64,000 nt of DNA, from the NCBI RefSeq assembly GCF_008974185.1, contig NZ_BKZP01000002.1, positions 62,001-126,000 of the forward strand. The letters run 5' to 3'. The number at the start of each line of letters is the position of its first letter. Positions within the stretch are counted from its first letter, which is position 1. The notes below the pieces were generated by a model. That model was not told the DNA's origin, searched no databases, and saw only the letters and a list, made by a program, of their open reading frames with translations. The DNA is from Weizmannia acidilactici. Lineage in GTDB: Bacteria > Bacillota > Bacilli > Bacillales > Bacillaceae_C. The position numbers and the translations under genes are program-made. Below are positions 60,111-64,000 of this stretch, piece after piece.

Positions 60111-61247
60111 TCAGTCCATTTCGAAAAATGCCAACCCTTTACGGATTTCCTCCAGTGCTTCCGGATCTTCTTCTTTGTTCTGCGCCACAAGCAACGCCCC
60201 TTTCGCTTCTTCCCCGCCAATTTTCCCGAGCGCCCAGCCGGCCGTCCCGCGGATTACCGGGCGCGGATCTTCATGCAAAAGCCGGATCAGTTCCGGCACG
60301 GCACTTTCTTCTTTAAAATGGGCAAGTGCAACGATGGCATTGCGCTGGATCGGCTTTTTGCCGCGCCAGGCTCCGGCAACATGGCCAAACAGTTCCTTAA
60401 ATTCCCGGTTGCTTAAACGAAGGATCGGTTCAAGTAGCGGCTTGGCCACTTCAGGTTCCGGTTCCATTTCTTCGTGAAAATGGAAATCCATGCCTTTATT
60501 TTTCGGGCAGATGGTTTGGCATGAATCACAGCCGTACACACGGTTCCCGATTTTCACCTTAAACTCGTCTTCCAAAAAATCTTTTGTTTGCGTCAAATAG
60601 CTGATGCAGCGTTTCGCATTGATTTGTCCGGCCGAAACAAGCGCGCCGGTAGGGCATACGTCCAGGCATTTCCGGCAGTCACCGCACTGGTCTTCCAAAG
60701 GGGTATCCGGTTCAAACGGAATGTTCGTAATCATTTCCCCGAGGTAAACGTACGAACCGAACTCGGGGGTGATAATCGCGCAGTTTTTTCCGCTCCAGCC
60801 AATGCCTGCCCTCTCGGCAACCGCCCTGTCTGCGAGCTCGCCGGTATCGGTCATCGATTTACAGCGCGCACCTTCCACTTTTTCCTTGAGAAAAGCTTCG
60901 AGCTTCGCAAGCTTCTCCCTTAAAATCGTATGGTAATCCTCCCCCCACGATGCCCGGCAAAAAATACCGCGCCGTTCACCTTTTTTCCCTTTCGGCGGAT
61001 TTTTCATTTTTGAAGGGTAAGCGAGCGCAATTGCAATGATTGACTGTGGGGAATCAAAAATCAAAGAAGGTGTCACCCTTTTTTCAATGTCCTTTTCTTC
61101 AAAACCGGACTGATAGCCAAGCTCCTGTTGGCGGATCAGCCGCTGTTTCATTTCGGTAAATGGATCGGGGGAAGCAAATCCGATTTTATCGATCCCAATT
61201 GTTTTACTAAATACAATGACTTCCTTTTTTAATTCGGCTACATCCAT
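60111..61247 (-). CDS. queG: Epoxyqueuosine reductase QueG
   Basis: 378 aa. An N-terminal cobalamin-binding reductase part, two 4Fe-4S clusters (CGDCRKCLDVCPTGAL and CDSCQTICPKN) and C-terminal HEAT-like repeats (about 300-378: AVPELIRLLHEDPRPVIRGTAGWALGKIG) that clamp tRNA. It performs the last step of queuosine synthesis. AGGAGG lies 7 nt before the ATG. Its leader holds an intrinsic-terminator hairpin downstream of the promoter (see 61301-61348). Confidence 0.95.
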   Translation of the reverse strand: MDVAELKKEVIVFSKTIGIDKIGFASPDPFTEMKQRLIRQQELGYQSGFEEKDIEKRVTPSLIFDSPQSIIAIALAYPSKMKNPPKGKKGERRGIFCRASWGEDYHTILREKLAKLEAFLKEKVEGARCKSMTDTGELADRAVAERAGIGWSGKNCAIITPEFGSYVYLGEMITNIPFEPDTPLEDQCGDCRKCLDVCPTGALVSAGQINAKRCISYLTQTKDFLEDEFKVKIGNRVYGCDSCQTICPKNKGMDFHFHEEMEPEPEVAKPLLEPILRLSNREFKELFGHVAGAWRGKKPIQRNAIVALAHFKEESAVPELIRLLHEDPRPVIRGTAGWALGKIGGEEAKGALLVAQNKEEDPEALEEIRKGLAFFEMD

Positions 61248-61300
61248 GTTTTCACCTCCTGGGTAAATTCCAATTTATGTAAATTCCCGCTTATTGGCAC

Positions 61301-61348
61301 AATAAAAAACGCAACACCCCGCCCGTCTTCCGGACGAAACACTGCGTT
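61301..61348 (-). terminator. Terminator-like hairpin inside the queG leader
   Basis: Minus strand AACGCA-gtgtt-tCGTC-cgga-aGACG...TGCGTT followed by TTTTTTATT. It lies between the queG promoter (61386-61415) and the queG ATG (61247). Confidence 0.65.
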
Positions 61349-61385
61349 CAAAGCAATCCAGCTTCTCATAAAAATGATATGCAAT

Positions 61386-61415
61386 ATTATAATAAAAGAA
61401 AGTGTCATATGTAAA
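61386..61415 (-). promoter_or_regulatory. Promoter upstream of queG
   Basis: Minus strand TTTACA, 18 nt, TATAAT; start near 61379. Confidence 0.6.
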
Positions 61416-61611
61416 GGCGTTTGCTTGTTTCACACGGAATGAAAAAGGATATGAAGTAAAAGAAATCATTTTGAATGTTTTCCTAACTTATATTGAAGGA
61501 AAAAGTCCAAAGGAAGATACTCTTTGTTTTTTTAATTCCCGAAAAACCGTTACATCTTCAACCTTCCGGGTAATGTAATGGAAAATCTATATTAAAGAAG
61601 GAGTGAGGGGA

Positions 61612-61730
61612 TTGTGTGGCGAGATTATAAAACTTTCGCCCGGTTTTTTTGCCGTGATGAACCCGCTCGGCAATATTCCAATTTTTATTTCATTAACCGG
61701 CGGATACACCGTGAAAAATAAGCGAAATTC
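61612..61730 (+). pseudogene. 5-prime remnant of a MarC-family gene
   Basis: TTG 61612 follows AAGAAGGAG and encodes about 38 residues typical of the MarC/YhgN family start (GFFAVMNPLGNIPIFISLTGGYTVKNKR). After that the frame runs directly into a terminator and the opposite ppaC gene. The rest of the ~200-residue membrane protein is gone, so a deletion fused the start of marC to the ppaC 3-prime end. The 61430-61600 gap before it holds no other gene. Confidence 0.7.
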
Positions 61731-61747
61731 ACAGGACGAGTCTGTAA

Positions 61748-61783
61748 AAAAATCCGGTGCCATGTGCGGGCACCGGATTTTTT
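61748..61783 (-). terminator. Terminator after ppaC
   Basis: AAATCCGGTGC-loop-GCACCGGATTT with A/T runs on both sides, symmetric. Confidence 0.85.
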
Positions 61784-62712
61784 TAACCGTTAAACGCTTC
61801 TGTCAAAACCGGAACAATTTGTTTTTTGCGAGATACGACACCTTTTAACGTTGCCGTATTATTTTCGAGCTTCACATTGTACGCTTTTTCGACAATATTA
61901 GCCGATTTTCCGAGGGCAAGCCCGACGGAATCATTCGTTAAGATGTCCGTCACAACAAACAGGAACAGGTCGAGCCCCCTGTTTTCAATTTCGGATTGGA
62001 TGGCCTGCTCGAGTTCCGCCTGTTTTACAAACACATCATTCGTGTCGACCGCATTGACTTGGGCAATGACGACTTTATGTCCGGCCATGTCGAATTCTTT
62101 TGCATCTAATAAAATGAGCTGTTCAACCGTTTTGTCGCTCAAATCAGCGCCGGCTTTCAGCATTTCCAGACCATATGTATTCGCATCAACACCGGCAATT
62201 TCCGCCAGTTCTTTCGCTGCCTTCACATCTTCTTCCGTGCACGTCGGAGATTTAAACAGCAGGGAATCGGAAATGATGGCGGAAAGCATCAATCCGGCTG
62301 TTTCTTTGCGGATTTCAACGCCGTTTTCTTTATATAATTTATTTAAAATTGTCGCCGTGCAGCCGACCGGTTCCGCGCGGTAATAGAGCGGGTCGCTTGT
62401 TTCAAAATTGGCGATGCGGTGATGATCGACAACTTCCAAAACACGCACATTTTCGATATCATCGACGCTTTGCTGGCGTTCGTTATGGTCAACGAGAATG
62501 ACGTTTTTTACTTCATTTGCGACCGATTGGACAAGGCGCGGTGCTTCCGCATGGAACGTTTCCAAAGCGAATTTCGTTTCATTGTTCAGCTCCCCTAAAC
62601 GGACCGCTTCCGCTTCGACACCTAATTTTGTTTTTAATTCTGCATACGCAATGGCTGAACAGATTGCATCAGTATCCGGATTTTTATGCCCAAAAACAAG
62701 TACTTTTTCCAT
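61783..62712 (-). CDS. ppaC: Manganese-dependent inorganic pyrophosphatase
   Basis: 309 aa family II pyrophosphatase: [13 protein letters not shown] (metal ligands), [12 protein letters not shown] (DHH motif) and the C-terminal DHHA2 domain with SRKKQIVP. It hydrolyses pyrophosphate to drive biosynthesis. AAAAGGAG lies 7 nt before the ATG; promoter TTAAAA-N17-TATAAT is at 62776-62804. Confidence 0.96.
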   Translation of the reverse strand: MEKVLVFGHKNPDTDAICSAIAYAELKTKLGVEAEAVRLGELNNETKFALETFHAEAPRLVQSVANEVKNVILVDHNERQQSVDDIENVRVLEVVDHHRIANFETSDPLYYRAEPVGCTATILNKLYKENGVEIRKETAGLMLSAIISDSLLFKSPTCTEEDVKAAKELAEIAGVDANTYGLEMLKAGADLSDKTVEQLILLDAKEFDMAGHKVVIAQVNAVDTNDVFVKQAELEQAIQSEIENRGLDLFLFVVTDILTNDSVGLALGKSANIVEKAYNVKLENNTATLKGVVSRKKQIVPVLTEAFNG

Positions 62713-62775
62713 TCTTTTGCTCCTTTTCTTTGAGAATTAAAGGCTCGCGCGGCGGGATCCGCCACAGACATTACT

Positions 62776-62804
62776 ATTATAAAGCATTTCCGGCAATTTT
62801 TTAA
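62776..62804 (-). promoter_or_regulatory. Promoter of ppaC
   Basis: Minus strand TTAAAA, 17 nt, TATAAT. Confidence 0.5.
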
Positions 62805-62838
62805 ACTCTGTATTGGTGCTTTGGGAAAACATATCGGA

Positions 62839-62866
62839 ACCATCCTCATCCGTCCGGCATAAATTA
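62839..62866 (+). promoter_or_regulatory. Candidate sigma-K promoter of the ferritin-like gene
   Basis: AC, 17 nt, CATAAATTA: full sigma-K pattern, ending about 29 nt before the ATG. Confidence 0.55.
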
Positions 62867-62894
62867 TTACGGTTAAAAATGAGGAGGGAAACCG

Positions 62895-63362
62895 ATGTAT
62901 TATGACCCATACGATTATGAAATCGGATATAGAAATGTACAGCCAGGAGCCGGAAATCCGCAGCAGGCGGTTTTTCTTGCCAACCTGATTCGGGCAATTA
63001 ACGGCGAATACAGTGCGATTGCCTGCTATGAACAGATTGCGCGCAGAGCCCCGTCACCCCAATTCCGCGACATCATCATGGAAATCCGTGATGACGAAAT
63101 CCGGCATTTTCAAACGTTTTCGGGATTTTACACCAATATCACAGGCACAAGGCCGCAGCCAAAAATCAATGAGCCGTGCCCGCCCACTTATACGGGCGGT
63201 TTGGAATTTGGGGTAAAAGACGAGCAAAATACCGTCGATTTTTACAGGAAAATTGCCAATTCAGTACAGGATCCTGTGATGAAAATGGCGTTTGAAGATG
63301 CCGCAAAAGACGAACAGCACCACGCTGTCTGGTTTCTTTACCTGCTCATGAAAGTCCGCTGA
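62895..63362 (+). CDS. Ferritin-like di-iron protein (YhjR-like, spore-associated)
   Basis: 155 aa four-helix protein. Two Glu/ExxH pairs read NGEYSAIACYEQIARR, EIRDDEIRHFQTF, KDEQNTVDFYRKIA and DAAKDEQHHAVWF, the di-iron ligands of rubrerythrin-like ferritins. YhjR of B. subtilis is a spore-coat-linked member. The start has GAGGAGG 7 nt upstream, and the promoter upstream is sigma-K-like, in line with a coat role. A hairpin (GACCCCAAGCGG...TTTGGGGTC, 63361-63388) follows the stop. Confidence 0.85.
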   Translation: MYYDPYDYEIGYRNVQPGAGNPQQAVFLANLIRAINGEYSAIACYEQIARRAPSPQFRDIIMEIRDDEIRHFQTFSGFYTNITGTRPQPKINEPCPPTYTGGLEFGVKDEQNTVDFYRKIANSVQDPVMKMAFEDAAKDEQHHAVWFLYLLMKVR

Positions 63363-63394
63363 CCCCAAGCGGATGCCGTTTGGGGTCTTTGGGG

Positions 63395-64000
63395 TCACAC
63401 CCCGGACAAAAATTCCCGGATGACGCGCACATACGCTTCCGGCTCTTCCAAATACGGCTGGTGGGAACTGTGCTCAAACACATGGAACTTGGCCCCCGGA
63501 ATACACCTGCTGTAAGCTTCCACCGTTTCCGGCACCGCTTCATCATAACGGCCGCATGTAAACAGGGCAGGCGGCCTGTAACATCAAAAGTTTTCAAGTT
63601 ACCGGTCGGGTAAAATTCCGACGCCCCACATGGTCACGTACACTTCTTCGTTTGGCTGCGCAAATTCCGATTCCAATTCTTTCGGCTTTTCATCAAGCCG
63701 GTTTACAAATTTTTCATAAAAAACTTTCATTGCTTCTTTGTACTCTTCTGAATCCGTCCTGCCTTCCCGCTCACAGCGCGCCAACGTTTCCTGCACATTA
63801 ACGGGTAGCTGCTTCCGATGCTCATCCTGGTCTTTTTTTCCACTGCACCACACTTAAGCACGGCCCTGAAAAAATAATACTTTTTACACCTGCAGATTGC
63901 TCCAGCAAATAACTTGCAGCAAGCATTGTCCCCAAGAATGGCCGAGGATGTGCACTTCTTTTAAATTGAGCGCCTCCCGTACCTGCCCAAGCTCTTCCGT
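63395..64000 (-). pseudogene. Alpha/beta-hydrolase (proline iminopeptidase type), frameshifted and cut by the window end
   Basis: Read 5-prime to 3-prime on the minus strand: VREALNLKEVHILGHSWG (nucleophile elbow, Ser), then in other frames KKDQDEHRKQLPVNVQET through VYVTMWGVGI, then NLKTFDVTG, then [18 protein letters not shown] (Asp) and [18 protein letters not shown] with the catalytic His, ending FLSGV-stop at 63395. At least three frameshifts separate the parts. The whole matches the TIGR01250 proline-specific peptidase group. The gene is broken unless the breaks are sequencing errors. Confidence 0.8.

Noticed and set aside
1-64000. CRISPR arrays, rRNA or tRNA genes, intact insertion sequences, prophage
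   Set aside because: No regular spacer-repeat arrays, no rRNA or tRNA signature sequences, and no complete transposase or phage gene set were seen.

Overview
The window comes from an endospore-forming Bacillaceae bacterium of moderate G+C. Gene order follows Bacillus subtilis in long blocks: ecsC-ecsB-ecsA/hit/trpP/yhaH/hpr/yhaI/prsA/yhaL-yhaM-yhaN-yhaO, then yhzD-yhaR/yhaX/yheA/yheB/yheC-yheD, yxkF-msmX, and prkA/trmL/yhbB/queG. Sporulation genes are dense (spoVR, yhbH, prkA, an alpha/beta-type SASP, yheC/yheD, three YjcZ-like minis, a coat-type ferritin-like gene). My best guess is Heyndrickxia (Bacillus) coagulans or a close relative; this rests on gene content and protein similarity from memory, not on a search.

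Layout. 1-16.9 kb: end of an M20 peptidase gene (yhaA), the ecs ABC operon, hit, trpP with a candidate TRAP site over its ribosome binding site, yhaH, the regulator hpr, prsA, the RNase/nuclease group yhaM-yhaN-yhaO, a two-gene permease pair with His-rich loops, and a TerC-family gene. 16.9-28.8 kb: a degraded patch, yhzD-yhaR, yhaX, yheA, yheB, then four tandem ATP-grasp genes of the YheC/YheD family read from a candidate sigma-K promoter, then yxkF and the sugar-ABC ATPase gene msmX. 28.8-34.4 kb: a SASP gene with a sigma-G-like promoter and structured leader, fumC, pbpF, a broken universal-stress gene and a YjcZ-like gene. 34.4-42 kb: an oligopeptide/murein-peptide uptake operon (oppB-C-D-A, ykfC, oppF) with a C26 peptidase gene upstream. 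42-54.9 kb: corA, a GDSL hydrolase, a decayed IS transposase, an acyltransferase, spoVR, yhdB, bdbC plus a thioredoxin-like partner, phosphate uptake (ykaA-pit), a purine permease with candidate PurR boxes, a small HD hydrolase and a GNAT. 55-64 kb: yhbH, prkA, trmL, yhbB, queG, a truncated marC, ppaC, a ferritin-like gene and a frameshifted alpha/beta-hydrolase gene cut by the window edge.

How the genes work together. Several unlinked genes share sporulation promoter architectures that can be read directly. Four sites fit sigma-K (AC, 17 nt, CATANNNTA or one mismatch): the ATP-grasp cluster, two YjcZ-like genes and the ferritin-like gene. Four fit sigma-E (ATATT-like, 14 nt, CATA-box): yhaL, yhaX, spoVR and prkA. 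Two fit forespore factors (ssp, pbpF). SpoVR, YhbH and PrkA, a functional trio in many bacteria, all lie in this window. The strongest candidate for something under-described is the four-gene ATP-grasp cassette: all four proteins keep the ATP-grasp metal-ligand motif but differ in their N-terminal halves, which suggests a late-sporulation ligation pathway rather than simple redundancy. No CRISPR array, rRNA, tRNA or intact mobile element was seen.
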